DNA of 64,000 nucleotides from NCBI RefSeq assembly GCF_000499845.2, contig NC_023750.2, positions 31,136,369 to 31,200,368 of the forward strand. The letters are read 5' to 3'. The notes below the pieces were generated by a model. It had not been told where the DNA came from. It searched no databases and saw only the letters and a list, made by a program, of their open reading frames with translations. Numbering within the stretch: the stretch's first letter is position 1; each line of letters opens with the position of its first letter. The position numbers and the translations under genes were made by a program. The DNA comes from Phaseolus vulgaris (lineage: Eukaryota > Streptophyta > Magnoliopsida > Fabales > Fabaceae). Of the stretch, positions 21,046 to 32,536 are shown piece after piece.

Positions 21046-22260
21046 TTGGAAAAGAAAACAGCAAACAACAAAACAGCAAACAAAGTTAAGAAAACAAAGT
21101 TAGCCAAAAGCAATTGGAACCAAACTGCCGAAGTGAAGTAGCACTGAAAATCGCTCTCAAAGAAAGAATACTCTCTGCACCAAGCTGATCTTGAGGCCTT
21201 GAATAATCTCAAATGAAATATGTCAAAGCAAGAGCACACAATCTTCAAAGCACTTCACCACAAAACCAATGAATAATGAAAGACAAGCAAGAAAAGGTAT
21301 AAGCAATAAAAGGCTATATCAAAAGGAATACTAGATGTATGACAAACTCAAAGAGTAATGAATAAAAGACAAGCAAGAAAATAAGATACTCAATGAAAAA
21401 GAAGGCACACAAAAAGATACCTAAAGAAAAGCACTAGAGTAGATGAAGAAAACAAAAACAGAGCTACTGGAATATATTTTTTATGCAAACTGTGCTTTAT
21501 GTTTACTGATTTAACTGGAATGATATAAAGCGAACTGGATTATGAAATTTTAACCACAGAAACTTCAAGATCTTAGCTCAACAATGGCACTGGAATTACT
21601 CAAAAACAGTAAGCCAATTAATTGAGATAAATTTTTCAAAATCGCTGCCAGATTACTGTATTTTTTTTGGCAGAATTGCACACTTTTTGTTTTTGATTTA
21701 TCATTTTTTTTGTACTTTGAATTTTGAAGTACTTCTTTTTTCTTATTTTTTATAACACTTTGAAGAAAACAAATCCAGAATTTCAGAAATTTCTAGTGAG
21801 TAAATCAATTGCAATAAATCGAAACAATAAGCACGTTTTCAGTAAAACAGAGGAATCCTAACAGGAATGAAAAACAGAATTAAGAACTAGCAAAGACATA
21901 ATGGAAATGATGTATATGAACTTGTATAGATCTAAAATACAAGTATGAACTCAATACTAAAACAGAAAATGCACAAAGGATCAAGTATTAAACTCAGAAA
22001 CTGTATTACACCAAAGCAAGAAACAAAAAATTCAATAAAAGTACTACAAGAAGTGATGACATACTTGCAAAAACATGACTATGACAAAACTTGTATGGAT
22101 TCAAAAAGGAAAAAACACAAACACATGATATGCACAATTAAGAAAACAGCAATAAAACTCAAAATAAGCCTAAAAACAGAAAGGTAAACAACAAGAATTA
22201 TAGAGCTCTTGAATTAAAAGTGCAACACAACTCAAAATTTAAACAAGAACAAACTTAAAC
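21046..22260 (-). other. untranslated leader of C
   Basis: About 1.2 kb of A-rich (plus strand) sequence lies between primer site and gag ATG. Small ORFs occur but show no domain. The same type of leader is found in the element at 37672-39000. Confidence 0.5.
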
Positions 22261-22271
22261 TCTAGATACCA
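22261..22271 (-). other. primer binding site of C
   Basis: The minus strand reads TGGTATCTAGA two bases after the 5' LTR. It resembles the initiator-Met primer site with one or two changes. Confidence 0.75.
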
Positions 22272-22273
22272 CA

Positions 22274-23310
22274 TGATATGAAATCACTAGCCAAATAAAG
22301 ATGATTCTTTGACATTCTATGGAATCAACTTGAGTTGGAGATAGCTTAGGCATTTTCAATAGAATTGGATCAAGGTTCTATGTTTCAAGAACTCACCAAA
22401 ACTTGCACCAAACACCAAACTCATATGGAAGATCCATCTATTGTCAATTGAATCGAACAAATTGTGTAAAAAGGCAAAAGGACCGATTAAAAGGATCAAG
22501 AACAGAAATGCACCGAACAAATCAGCTAGAATTGAAGAAGAAACAAATAGAAACAGCCAATGAAACTATGAACCGAAGCAAAGATGAAAATAAACTGAAT
22601 TGCCGAACCAAAAAGAAGCTAAACATGTTTTAGGAATTTCATATGAACATGGAGATGAAAGAAAGAAGAACTTATGGAGATGGATGCTTTGGTTTGATGA
22701 TCACGCCACTTGGTTGGTGAAAGCTCCAAGATGAGTGAGCTAGTGCCGCCACTTGAGAGAACCAAATGCACTCAAGATAAGACAAGGTGAAGGAGAAGAC
22801 AAGTTCTCACAAATTCTCTCTCAAATTGAGTAGAGTTTCTCTATTGCTAATTTCCAATCTGAATTTTACAAACGCAAACACCTTTATGTATAGCCTAAGA
22901 GGTGCTAAAATGAAAAGCTAATTAAACTCAAATTTCCCCCCAAATGACATAAAAGTGGCGCCAACTTAGAGCATGAGGAAGTGTGACTTCCTCTCTTAGT
23001 TTGGCACCTCCCTATTACTCCTACACCCCTCTACTAAGCTCACACCCCCTAAGCTTCCTATTTTCCTAAACTAAAGACCTAAAGATGCTTTTACAAAAGA
23101 GGTGTCTTATGTTTCCCTCTAAGCAACCTCTAACACAAAGATATTACAAAAAGAGAAAACAACCTTCCATTATTTCGTAATGCCTTGAATTGACTTCTGG
23201 TAAGCCTTTGAGGTGGGCTATCAACTCCTTGAGCGTCTAACACTTGAGCCTCTTCCTCTTCTTGTCCTTGAGTATTGGCCTCCATTTGGTCTTGAACTTG
23301 ATCTCCATCA
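22274..23310 (-). mobile_element. 5' LTR of C
   Basis: This 1037-bp copy of the LTR ends in ATCTCCATCA at 23310, followed by the GTAGT duplication. It would hold the promoter of C. An open frame inside it at 23130-23435 is only the LTR copy of the polyprotein tail. Confidence 0.9.
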
Positions 23311-23645
23311 GTAGTTGTACAAATGTTGCAAACACAAGAGTGGTAGAAAAACTTGGGTTGCCTACCATCTCTCAAGCCAAGCCCTACAAGCTTCAATGGC
23401 TTAGTACGGAGGGAGAAATCATAGTTAATAAACAAGTCCTCATAACTTTTGCTATAGGAAAGTATAAAGATGGGGTTTTATGTGATGTTGTGCCAATGGA
23501 AGCAACACATATTCTATTGGGAAGGCCTTGGAAATATGATAGACAAGTTCTACATGATGGCCTAACCAACAAAATGACTTTTACCTTCCAAGGGCACAAG
23601 GTTACCTTAAAACCCCTCTCTCCCAACGAGGTTCGTGAGGACTAA
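23311..23645 (+). pseudogene. A protease, continued after C
   Basis: After the GTAGT duplication, A's protease frame resumes (NVANTRVVEKLGLPTISQAK, then LLGRPWKYDRQVLHDGLTNK). It stays open for about 110 codons to a TAA at 23643, in the usual linker (LSPNEVRED). It is close to C's protease (LLGRPWQYDRKVFHDGFTNK), showing that both belong to one family. Confidence 0.85.
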
Positions 23646-24062
23646 TTAAAAATGAAAACAAAAGAAGAAAATTAAAAAGGTGAAGAAAGTAAAAAGGGTT
23701 TCATGTTGTTAGCCCACACAAAATAAATGCGCCTTCAAGGTATACTTCTTCCTTCCTATTTTCATTACCAAAGGTTATACCTACTCACCATCTTTGTTAA
23801 AGATTTTTAGGAATGATTTTCAAACACCTCCTAAAGTTTTCCACCTTTTAAGAGGATTTTCATAAAAAAGATTTGTCATTCCTAAACATTCTTTCCAAAC
23901 ATGGTCTTTATATAGAACCCCATCTTTTGAACTCCCCAAGCTTAAGAAACATAAGTCAAGTTCACATCCCACTCCTTGCACTATCTCATATGTGAACAAA
24001 CTGACTATGTTATTTGCAGGAGTTCTAAATTCGAGGTCAAATTCTCTCGAACTTGGGGGGAA
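23646..24062 (+). other. A 3' tail with polypurine tract
   Basis: A short match to the protease/reverse-transcriptase linker (near 23805-23855) is followed directly by sequence related to the 3' tail of the element at 36360-36600. The 3' edge has TTATTTGCAG/GAGTTCTAAATTC, which looks like a splice acceptor, then CTCTCGAACTTGGGGGGAA, the polypurine tract. The whole of pol is missing between these points. Confidence 0.65.
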
Positions 24063-24756
24063 TGATACAAACCAAGTTGCTATGAAGATGACAAAGGAAT
24101 CAAAAGACAAAGCGCATGGTGAGCAGTCATCTCAGCAAAAAATTCAAGACCCCACCAAGGATCTCATGGACCCAACCAGAGGAGATGGGCATAAACCAGA
24201 GCACCAACTGTTCTTCCTTCTGATGTTCTTAAAAGATAGAATATGTTGTAAATAATTTGGGCTCACTTTAGGGGTCCAAAATAGCAAAGATAGGCTAGAA
24301 TAATGTGCTTTTAGCATAATAGGGGGTGTAGTTAGCATTTTGACCTAGTTTCTATAAGGACAAGCTAGGGTGCGGGTTTGACTTAGTTAAACCCTAAGGT
24401 TGTCCCTTTTTTAGTGTTTCCCATCCTACCCTTCATGCTTGTTCTCCTTTACCTATAAATAGGAGGCCTACCTCATTGTATTTTACAAGTTGAATTTGAA
24501 TGAAGCAAATAAACTCTGCACAAATTGTGTAAGCTCTTAGTGAGGCTTATGTTCTCTTAGGTTTGATGTCTTATCTTGAGTGGTTTTGGGAAGCTCTCAA
24601 GTGACGGGCAACACACTCATCTTCGAGCACATCACACTCTAAGTGGTGTGACATTTCTCACCCACCATAATAAGTTTTCTCATTCCATTTTCCTTCCATT
24701 TCTCCATTCCATTTTATGTGTTTATCTCTTAGTTTTTATTCTTTGTTGCTCTTGGG
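24063..24756 (+). mobile_element. 3' LTR of A, truncated
   Basis: It starts TGATACAAACCAAGT and parallels the 5' LTR to CTTTGTTGCTCTTGGG, where the match ends. About 280 bases of the LTR 3' part are missing. It keeps the TATA box (CCTATAAATAGG, near 24455) that the 5' LTR has lost. Confidence 0.85.
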
Positions 24757-26828
24757 AACATTTTTGTTTAGTTTTAAAAACACTTATACATAAACAAACA
24801 CACTACAATTAGAAAATTACATATCACAATAAATATACAACATACATTTCTTCTCTCTCTTTTTCTTTCTTATTTTTCTTTTCAACACACAACATACATT
24901 CCTTCTCTCTGTTCTTCTTTTTTATTTTTCTTTTGCCACCTTCAACTTCTCTTTGAGATTTTGCCTTCATATTTTATCTATTTCAGAATCTGATTCCATC
25001 ACATCGTAGCTGAAGAAATCATTCATATTCCATCATATTTTCAAATAGAGTAAGATTTTAACCACGTAGAGATTTTTTGTTCTTTGTTTTTCATATGACT
25101 TTGGCATCAATCTTGATGATATCAGTTGAGAAAAGTGATACTATTAAACTTATTTACCATATCCTAAATTTTGGCTATGTTTGGATATAACTTGTTTTAG
25201 GTTCTTGAGTTTTGTATATAATTTTTTACTTAAACTTTTGGAAGGTTGCTTTGAAGAAATTTTTTTCTCAAATAAGGGAAGCTAGATTTAGATTTTCAAT
25301 AGTACCATAGGTTAGAGGATAATGTCACATGGTCACAAGTTCCAATTTTTTCTTGCAAGGTTTGTTTTGTTAGTGAAATAAATGTTATTTGAAGTTTTAA
25401 ACAATTTGAAAAGGTGGATAACTATTTAGTTTAAATGTAAGGTGTATTTTTTAAGTTTAATTGTAGGATTTGTTTGATAATTTGTGATTTAAATGAGATA
25501 TAGTTGTATACTCACAACCATTTCAACCATGTCCAAACGAGCATTGACACCATCTTTAGTCTTACCCTGAATATTAAGGAGTGTAAAAAGAAGTGTAAAA
25601 ATAAAAATTGTAACTGTTTGATTTTAAAAAGAAGTATTAATGAACCTAATCTAATATAATTACCTAGTTTTTGTTTTTTATCTTTGTTTTATTTAATTAT
25701 TTTGGTTAGTCATAGGATTAGCTATACATGCTTAATTACGTGTGAGATAATCTTCTTCTTTTCCCTTTTGAAATTCTAATTTATTTTTTCAAGCCACAAG
25801 ATATAAGTGATGATTATTAGTTTGTCATTTAAAAATAGGAGATTTCTTGAAACTCATTTAAAATATTTTTTACTTTAAAATGTCTAATAACGTAAACTAT
25901 TAACTTGAGTGAAAACAAAGGGGTGTGTGAATGTATTTAACAAAAAGGTTGTAACAAAACCCATTTAAAATATTTTTTACTTTAAAATGTATAATGACGT
26001 AAACTATTAGGATTGAGTGAAAACAAAGGGGTGTGTGAATGTATTTACCAAAAAGGTTCTCACAAAATTAATGTATAACCTACCCTGTTATTTTACTGTT
26101 CTGTAAACCTGGTGTACAAAATACAATAATTGCCCCATTCCACTCTTTTAGAAACTAATAGTAGAAATGTATCTACATATTTAGAAGTCTAGTTATAACA
26201 AACTACATAACAAACAAATAGTTAAACACATCAATATCATAAAATTTCAGAATATTCTATCTTGCTCCATCAACCAAGATTGTCCTAATCACCTTCAATG
26301 GGTACGATTCCAGACTTAACCAACCTAATTTCGGAATAGAAACAAAAATAAAAATATATCAGTTAAAAATCAATTAGTAATTTCAGTTAAAAATCTTAAA
26401 CAATTTCTCTAGATACAAGAAGTTTCAGAAGTTAGTTAAGTACTTATATGGCGATTAATTTTTTCAAACTTAAAAATTATTGAAAAATAAAAGTTATTTA
26501 CAAATAAAAGGAATATTGTAAAATTTGGAACATTTCTGGAACTTTTCCTACATGCAATTTACAAAAATTTACAAGAATATTTTCCTAAAATTTATAATAT
26601 TTCACTATATATTTATAAAAAGGATGTCTCAAAATATAAAAAAATACCATAGTTTTGAAAGAATCTGGTAAGCAAATGATGATGTCCCAAATATAAAACC
26701 TTTTGTGGAGAGATGTACTCCTAAAATCATCATATATTTATAAAGATACATTCTAAATTCTAAGCCAATGCCAATCAATATTCACGAACTATGTTTTTCT
26801 ACATTCCAGATCACCTTATGGAATAATA
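24757..26828. other. unassigned AT-rich region
   Basis: No coding homology is seen in 2 kb. It contains a pyrimidine-rich direct repeat near 24838-24940 (ACAACATACATT plus CTTCTCTCT runs) and a 107-bp tandem duplication (25855-26068). Confidence 0.4.
25855..26068. repeat. tandem duplication, 107-bp unit
   Basis: The segment CATTTAAAATATTTTTTAC...AACAAAGGGGTGTGTGAATG occurs at 25855 and again at 25962, with a handful of substitutions. The two copies are adjacent. Confidence 0.8.
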
Positions 26829-27918
26829 TATATAGTTAGGGGTGGGCAAAAAATCCAATTTAATGAAATTGCTCCAATTTTGCCTTGATCTATTCCATTA
26901 AAAATCCATTTATTTAAATCTGGTTTTTTTTCTAATCCATATTTTATTAATTTTTCAAATCAGAAATCCATTTTGATTAAACGGATTTTAAAAATTGGAA
27001 AATCCAAATTTTCAATCCAAATTTTTTTTCTCTCTCTCTGTGATACCCTTCCTTCTGTTTCATTCCCCTTTTTGCTGCAACCCTAATCACCGTCGTCACC
27101 TCTTCAACGGTGCCTCTTCAATTCGTCTGATCACCGTCGTCACCTCTTCAATTCGTCTGATCACCGTCGGCGCCTCTTCAGTTCATCCTATTACCGTCGG
27201 CATCTTCTTTTCGTCCAACCACCGTCGTCGTGTTCAATCACCTCCTCCTTAGCCAGGTTCGTCCTCCTTGAACACTTATTTGGTTGCACATTATAATAAA
27301 AAGGGCATGAACTGCCTTAATGGAGAAGTTGGTACTAAGAGAAATGGAGGTGAGGTATATGGAAGTGAGGTGGGTCTGGTTTAGTTGTAGGTGATACTGG
27401 TAAAGGAATAGGGGTTTTGGTTGGGGAGCAGAGATGGGTTGGGGAGAGAGGCTTTGAAGCTAAGTAGTTGTTGAGAAGGGTCTTCGGTAGGAAATAGAGA
27501 AGAAGAAGCTCTCCCAATAAAAGAGTAAGGTCATGAAGAATATAAGAAAGAAAGCCCTTCTATACAGGGCTTTCATTATGTGAAATGGTGAATAGTATAG
27601 AATGAGAGAGAGAGAGTCAAAATTATCAAACTCTAATGCCTTCCCTCACTTCAGGTTTATACCACTCTGTGACTATAATGTCTGATAGTAATGTTTGATA
27701 TTATTGAGAGTTTTTTTATCCAAATGACTCTAATGAACGACAATGAGGTCAAAACGAGTGAAGAGTGGAAGACCTTTGTTCTAGAATATGGTAAGGGTTG
27801 TACTAAGGGCAAGGGGCAGAAAAGTTAAGAGACAAAAAATTGGTAGAAGAAATTTTGAATGAAAGTATCACAGTGTAAGGAAGAAAAGTTAAGAAACTAA
27901 ATTAATACAACTAAAAAA

Positions 27919-28124
27919 TCAAAATCTGAATCCTGATACTTAAGTTAAGAAATATAATTGTCTCACTAAATTTTGAAAGCTTTTATCATTTGTAATTTAT
28001 ATATTGTTATTCATTATGGTTTCAAAATCTGAATCCTGATACTTAAGTTAAGAAATATAATTGTCTCACTAAATTGTGAAAGCTTTTATCATTTGTAATT
28101 TATATATTGTTATTCATTATGGTT
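27919..28124. repeat. tandem duplication, 103-bp unit
   Basis: TCAAAATCTGAATCCTGATAC...TTATGGT occurs at 27919-28021 and 28022-28124. I see one mismatch (TTTTGAAAG against TTGTGAAAG), which suggests a recent duplication inside the hAT-like element. Confidence 0.9.
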
Positions 28125-28656
28125 GTATCTTTGCATCTCAGTGGTGTTACAATAGCGATAACTCTTAGGTAGATAGAATGTATTGTGACTGTTAAATAAA
28201 AAAAACACTCTTTTTTGGCATTTGAAAGACCAGAGTTGTGTTTTATGTATATTATAGACTGTAAATTGAATGGGAAAGCTTCACATTAAGTTATGCCAGT
28301 AGGAATTAGGCACACTACAAAATGACTCATTGTTGTCTGAAATTGAAGTTGAAAGATAACAACGCAAAATGATGCAACTTGGTTATGTAATTTTCTTGAC
28401 CTAGATAATTTTTAAGACATACATGTCCTTAAAATGCGTTGAATGTATGTTGTAGATTAGTTATGTTGGTAGTACATTGGATGCAGCAACATATTATCCT
28501 CAGAGTTGCCTTTTGTAGTCTAGTTTTAGTTTATTTCTTTTGAACATATATTTTAGTTCATTTTTACATCTCAAATGAAGGGTTGTACTGTAGAATTTTA
28601 CTTGGTTGATTCATATTCTACAAGCAATGCACAAAGATAGCAAGTATTGAATTTGT

Positions 28657-28974
28657 TTGTTGTTGTTCTTTTTTAAGGAATTAATTATAATTATTATGGT
28701 TTCAGTTCCTAAAGTTATGGTTCCTGATTTGGGTTTGACCTTGCCAATGAATGGAGGCAGTGAATCAACCATTCCAAGCACCATCATTGATGAATCTGCC
28801 TCAACAGGAACTAACCTCTCCTTCACTCTCCCTCTTCAGCCAAACCAAATCCTCTGCCTTTTCACAACCATTGTCCTGTTCAGATATCCATCATTGGTGG
28901 GTTTTGGCATGTATTTTGCTGCTTGGAAGGGTTCATTTGAGGTTGGGCACATGGGAAGGCTAATTGGTGCTTGA
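28657..28974 (+). CDS. unexplained ORF inside the hAT-like element
   Basis: This is an open stretch of 105 codons. Its part after 28707 (VPKVMVPDLGLTLPMNGGSE, then FTLPLQPNQILCLFTTIV and FGMYFAAWKGSFEVG) looks more protein-like than the flanking frames. It is preceded by TTATGGTTTCAG, a plausible splice acceptor. It may be an exon of a captured host gene or chance. I do not recognise the family. Confidence 0.25.
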   Translation: MLLFFFKELIIIIMVSVPKVMVPDLGLTLPMNGGSESTIPSTIIDESASTGTNLSFTLPLQPNQILCLFTTIVLFRYPSLVGFGMYFAAWKGSFEVGHMGRLIGA

Positions 28975-29832
28975 ATTTGATTAGTTGCTTGTTAAACATG
29001 TGAGATCTGTGATCGAGGTCTGGTTTGTAGTCTCAATGAAAATTATGTTGTGAATGATTAGGTGACAGAATTATTTGATTTGATTTTGTTATTGATTTCT
29101 TTGCTGGTTTTTATTTTTTTGTTCTTATTTGTTGACAAGGTTAGCTTCAAGAATTGGATTTCAATATGTTATTTGACCACATAAATTTATATATTTGAGG
29201 TTTATTCTGTCTCTAGTATTTTTTTTCTTTAATGCTTCCAATTTTTCTTCTTGCAGGATTGATTTTAGAATGATATGAACAAAATTAACTAGTTTCAAAC
29301 TTTTCAAAAGTAGTCGTTATAATTTTTGGTATTATTAAATTATTATTTTATTATATAATATTTTTTTACATATTATTATATTAATATTATGTTAGTTTTT
29401 TTAAAAAAAAATATAGATTTAATTAAAATCCAATTAATTTATTATTATATTAATATTATGTTCGTTATTTAGAAAATATAAATTTAGATTTAAAATCCAA
29501 TTAATTTATTTTATAAAAATATGGATTTGGATTTGATTTGGATTGGATTTGGTTTTATAAAAATCCAAATTGGTTTTATAAAAAATAAGGATTTGGATTT
29601 AGAATCCAATCCAAATATTTGAATTTGGATTCCACATTACTTTCATAAAAAAATATGGATTTGAATTTAAAATCCAATCCACATATTTGAATTTGGATTG
29701 GATATTCCAAAATCCAATCCATCCATGACCACCCTTATATATAGCATTGAATGAAGCAAAATATTTTCTTTAATTATTCAATATATCAAGCTTTGATTCT
29801 TCCACTTCACGATTTACACAACAGAAGGCACC

Positions 29833-30081
29833 TTGACAGTCTATTTAGAAGAAAACTTGCAGAGTACAACACCTGGGATCATTAGCAAAAACATACGAAA
29901 TACTGGAGGATGTTTCTTACAACAGATTGTCTATGATGTCACTGAGATGGAAAGCTTTAACAATGTGAAGCAGTGGTTAAATGAGATTGATAGATATGCT
30001 AATGACAGTGTGTGAAAGATTATTGTGGGGAATAAATGTGTTCTAGTTGATAACAAGCTTGTAGACTCACAAATCGCCAAG
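29833..30081 (+). pseudogene. RABD1/Rab1-type GTPase exon fragment
   Basis: From 29926 the frame reads [19 protein letters not shown] and [10 protein letters not shown]. An in-frame TGA (30013-30015) follows, then KIIVGNKC and VDNKLVDSQIAK, ending at a splice donor AAG/GTAAAT at 30081. This is the switch-II-distal and G4 region of plant RABD1-class small GTPases, which act in ER-Golgi vesicle traffic. The TGA sits where relatives have cysteine (TGC). The G4 aspartate of NKxD is replaced by valine (NKCV). The upstream part no longer matches. Exon 3' splice signal and lack of poly-A argue for a gene fragment rather than a processed copy. Confidence 0.8.
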
Positions 30082-31229
30082 GTAAATTACTGAATTATCA
30101 CTTTTATTTTCCTTTTCTTTCTTTTTTTGGTTTCATCGGGTAAGTTTGTTCTTTCCTGGTTAGGAGTTCAGTGTTATTTCAAAATTAATCATTGGGCATT
30201 TGGTGTTATTTCACCTCTATATTCTTACAATCATTCCTACTTCTTCTAGGAGTATGAGTATGGAGTGTATCTTGTGTTTTCTGTGTCTTAATCAAGGAAA
30301 GTATTATAAGATGATTTTCATTATAAGATAAATTATAAGATAAGTAATAGTTGTATTTTCATTTCACTCTTAAGATGAACATGTTCTTTTTGATCTATTG
30401 TGTAAGGAGATAGATAGATATCTACGTAATCTCTACCTATCACTTATCTAAATTTAGGAATTAAGAAAGAGCAAATTTGATTACTCATTCATGAACAGGA
30501 AATGGAATTTGGCTAGAGAATTGCTTAGTATGAAAATAGATAGAGATAATGGCAACATGGGATGTCATTCTCAACTTTGCTGTTGGTTTGTTGAAATGGG
30601 GGCATGACCATGCATATAAGTTCTCTCCAACCATAATTTGACTGACATGCAACAGCATAGTTCCTACTATTCACATAAAGATATATGGATGTTTGTTTGT
30701 GCTCTCCAACCATATATCTCTAAACTTTTCTTGTACAAACTAGAAAAAAATTGTGAAACTGGAAATTCACTTTAGTGGAATCCCATGGCCATGAGGGAGC
30801 AGGATGTGGAAAGGATGCCACTTCTACTAGTGTGGAAATTGTGTGCTTTTGCTTGAGAAACCTACAACTCCACTTTGAATTTTGTGTAACTTTTGAGTTT
30901 CATTCTATTATCAGTTACAATAAAGTTAACTTGGTTTTCTCTACAAATTCCACGATTTAAGTACATCCAATTGGTAATGGTATTAAGTACATCCAATTGG
31001 TAATGGTCTTATAGCAAGTTAATTGTGTTTTTTTGGCATATAAAGATGTTTCCAATCAGTGATTTTTCCCCTAATTCGAGCATTGTATCTGGACTAATTT
31101 GATTAATCTTTGTTATGCTAAACTCACAAATATTGAAAGCCAGTTTTCCTACAATAACAAACAAAACACATTTTCAGTTTCAAAAAATTACAAACTCATT
31201 CATAACACAAGCAAAACGCATCAAACCTG
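30082..31229. other. unassigned region after the Rab fragment
   Basis: The first part could be intron of the Rab fragment. No further Rab exon, and no other coding homology, is recognised. A direct repeat TTAAGTACATCCAATTGGTA occurs at 30958 and about 26 bases later. Confidence 0.35.
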
Positions 31230-31971
31230 AAACTAATTAATTTCACCGCACGAAGCTGCGAGGAGAAGGAGCTAGTATAAACGCACCATGAACAGTGCAC
31301 AAAGGAGAAGAAGTATTTAGGGATTTAGAAAAAAAGGGAAAAAATGGGAAACTCAAGTTTTAGAACCAAACAAGTTTCTTAAAAAATGGGAAACGCATCA
31401 GATTTGCGTTTATAAGTTTCGATTGACGTACCTCAATGGTGGAAGGAGAATCTTTGGCGTAGAAGGGTTTGAAATGTTCGTTGTTTGAGAGGAGAAAGTG
31501 GAGATGGTGGAAGGAGAAGCTTCAGTCGCGGAAGGGGTATACCGTAGGGTTCAAAAAATTGTTGTGGAAGGAGAAGCTTCAGTGTGCGTGCGAAAGGGTA
31601 ACTGAAGGTTCAAAAAATTGTTGAGGAAAGAGAAGCTTCACTGTGCATGCGGAAGGGTTACACAAAAAATTGTTGAGGAAGGAGAAGCAACGTGTGGAAG
31701 GGTGTAGGGTTTACGTAGGGTTAAATTTTTTTATTGTTTTAGGTTAAAATACTTATTATATATGTCAGTTGAAATAAAATATGACATAGTAAAAATTTAT
31801 TATTACGGTTCTACCCTAAACAAACATAGTAAATACTTACTATGTTAGTTTTAATTTTAACTGTCATAATAAAATTTATGATTATAACAAAAATGTCACC
31901 ATACTATTTTTTATGACAGGTAAACTACACCCATCATAGTAAGATGTCATTGATTCTTATTTTTGCAGTAG
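31230..31971. mobile_element. CACTA-like remnant, right end
   Basis: The right edge TTCTTATTTTTGCAGTAG (31954-31971) resembles a CACTA-type terminus. The 200 bases before it contain repeated CATAGTAA/TTACTATG words (near 31780, 31830, 31845, 31935). These look like subterminal repeats. Further left is a run of imperfect repeats GGAAGGAGAAGCTTCA (31495, 31565, 31625). A matching left end was not found, so the extent is uncertain. Confidence 0.4.
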
Positions 31972-32447
31972 GGTAAATTTGGTTTATAATAAAACCATTT
32001 CATATAGGTTTAATTTTTTTAAAAGATTATATATATACCTATATATATTGTAAATATTTTTTTATTATGTAAACCTAACTTTAGTTTTACATAAATATTA
32101 AGCCAAGATCTTAGAACCATATGATTTTCACAATCTCATTACCTTGATCCATGAAGATTTGTTCTTAAATAGATTGGTAATAGATGATAAATCACAAAAT
32201 TAGTCTTCTCCTTCTTAACCATTTTCTCACTTTTCAAGACCTTTCGTTGGAGAAGAAAGTATCTCTCGTACTGGATTGAAGGAGGACCAATTTTCTCTCT
32301 CTACACATAATCACCACATCCCATCAATGTGCCAAAAATATAGAAGCTGCCTTTTTTCAAATTTCATAACTAACTAATATTATCTTTTATTTTGTTTTAT
32401 AAAGCACATATATATATGCCACATAGGTCATATATGCATATTTTACA
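31972..32447 (-). mobile_element. putative 3' LTR of the minus-strand copia half
   Basis: On the minus strand CAAGTTGGAGAATGT, a copia-type polypurine tract, is followed by TGTAAAATATGC at 32447. This is where the LTR of the copia at 33885-34721 is expected. The other LTR end is not resolved; the CACTA-like remnant may cut it. Confidence 0.35.
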
Positions 32448-32536
32448 TTCTCCAACTTGACCAATGTTGCAGAACTACGTTTATGGTTTAATAAGAAAAA
32501 TATAGTGCACATAACATAAGGTTGAAATATCTTAAG

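Larger units (their letters stand above)
15566..23310 (-). mobile_element. near-intact Ty3 chromovirus-type element C
   Basis: The element is 7745 bp, with LTRs 15566-16597 (3') and 22274-23310 (5') and perfect GTAGT duplications at 15561-15565 and 23311-23315. A primer site lies at 22261-22271 and a polypurine tract at 16598-16614. One gag-pol frame runs from 21045 to 16423 without any frameshift, in the order gag, zinc knuckle, protease, reverse transcriptase, RNase H, integrase. Four in-frame stops interrupt it (20899, 19150, 18601, 17035). The frame continues about 58 codons into the 3' LTR, a feature known for CRM-type chromoviruses. The small number of lesions and similar LTRs suggest a fairly recent insertion. 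Confidence 0.9.
11630..24756 (+). mobile_element. pol-less Ty3 element A with two nested insertions
   Basis: The 5' LTR (11630-12604), primer site, leader, gag and part of protease run left to right to 15565, resume at 23316, and end in a polypurine tract and a truncated 3' LTR (24063-24756). A solo LTR and a complete minus-strand element (C) interrupt it. With the insertions removed, protease is followed within about 150 bases by a short match to the protease/reverse-transcriptase linker (TPPKV, near 23835). The 3' tail comes next; reverse transcriptase, RNase H and integrase are absent. It is a non-autonomous relative of C. Confidence 0.8.
26837..29737. mobile_element. hAT-like non-autonomous transposon
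   Basis: The termini are TAGGGGTGGGCA and, inverted, TAAGGGTGGTCA. They are flanked by 8-bp direct repeats TATATAGT (26829-26836) and TATATAGC (29738-29745), seven of eight matching. The size of the duplication and the terminal sequence fit the hAT superfamily. Both subterminal regions are rich in ATCCAAT/GGATTTGG words. No transposase is visible in 2.9 kb. The interior contains a short-period CACCGTCG/CCTCTTCA array (27090-27240), a 103-bp tandem duplication and one unexplained ORF. Confidence 0.7.

Noticed and set aside
15566..23310. Calling C an active, complete element
   Set aside because: Four in-frame stops interrupt gag-pol, so this copy cannot make the polyprotein without readthrough at each.
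23130..23435. Minus-strand ORF ending like an integrase tail
   Set aside because: It is the 5' LTR copy of the polyprotein end; it has no start context and no upstream pol.
26995..27252. ORF of 85 codons with an SIRLITV-type repeat
   Set aside because: It comes from a CACCGTCG/CCTCTTCA minisatellite inside the hAT-like element; composition-driven.
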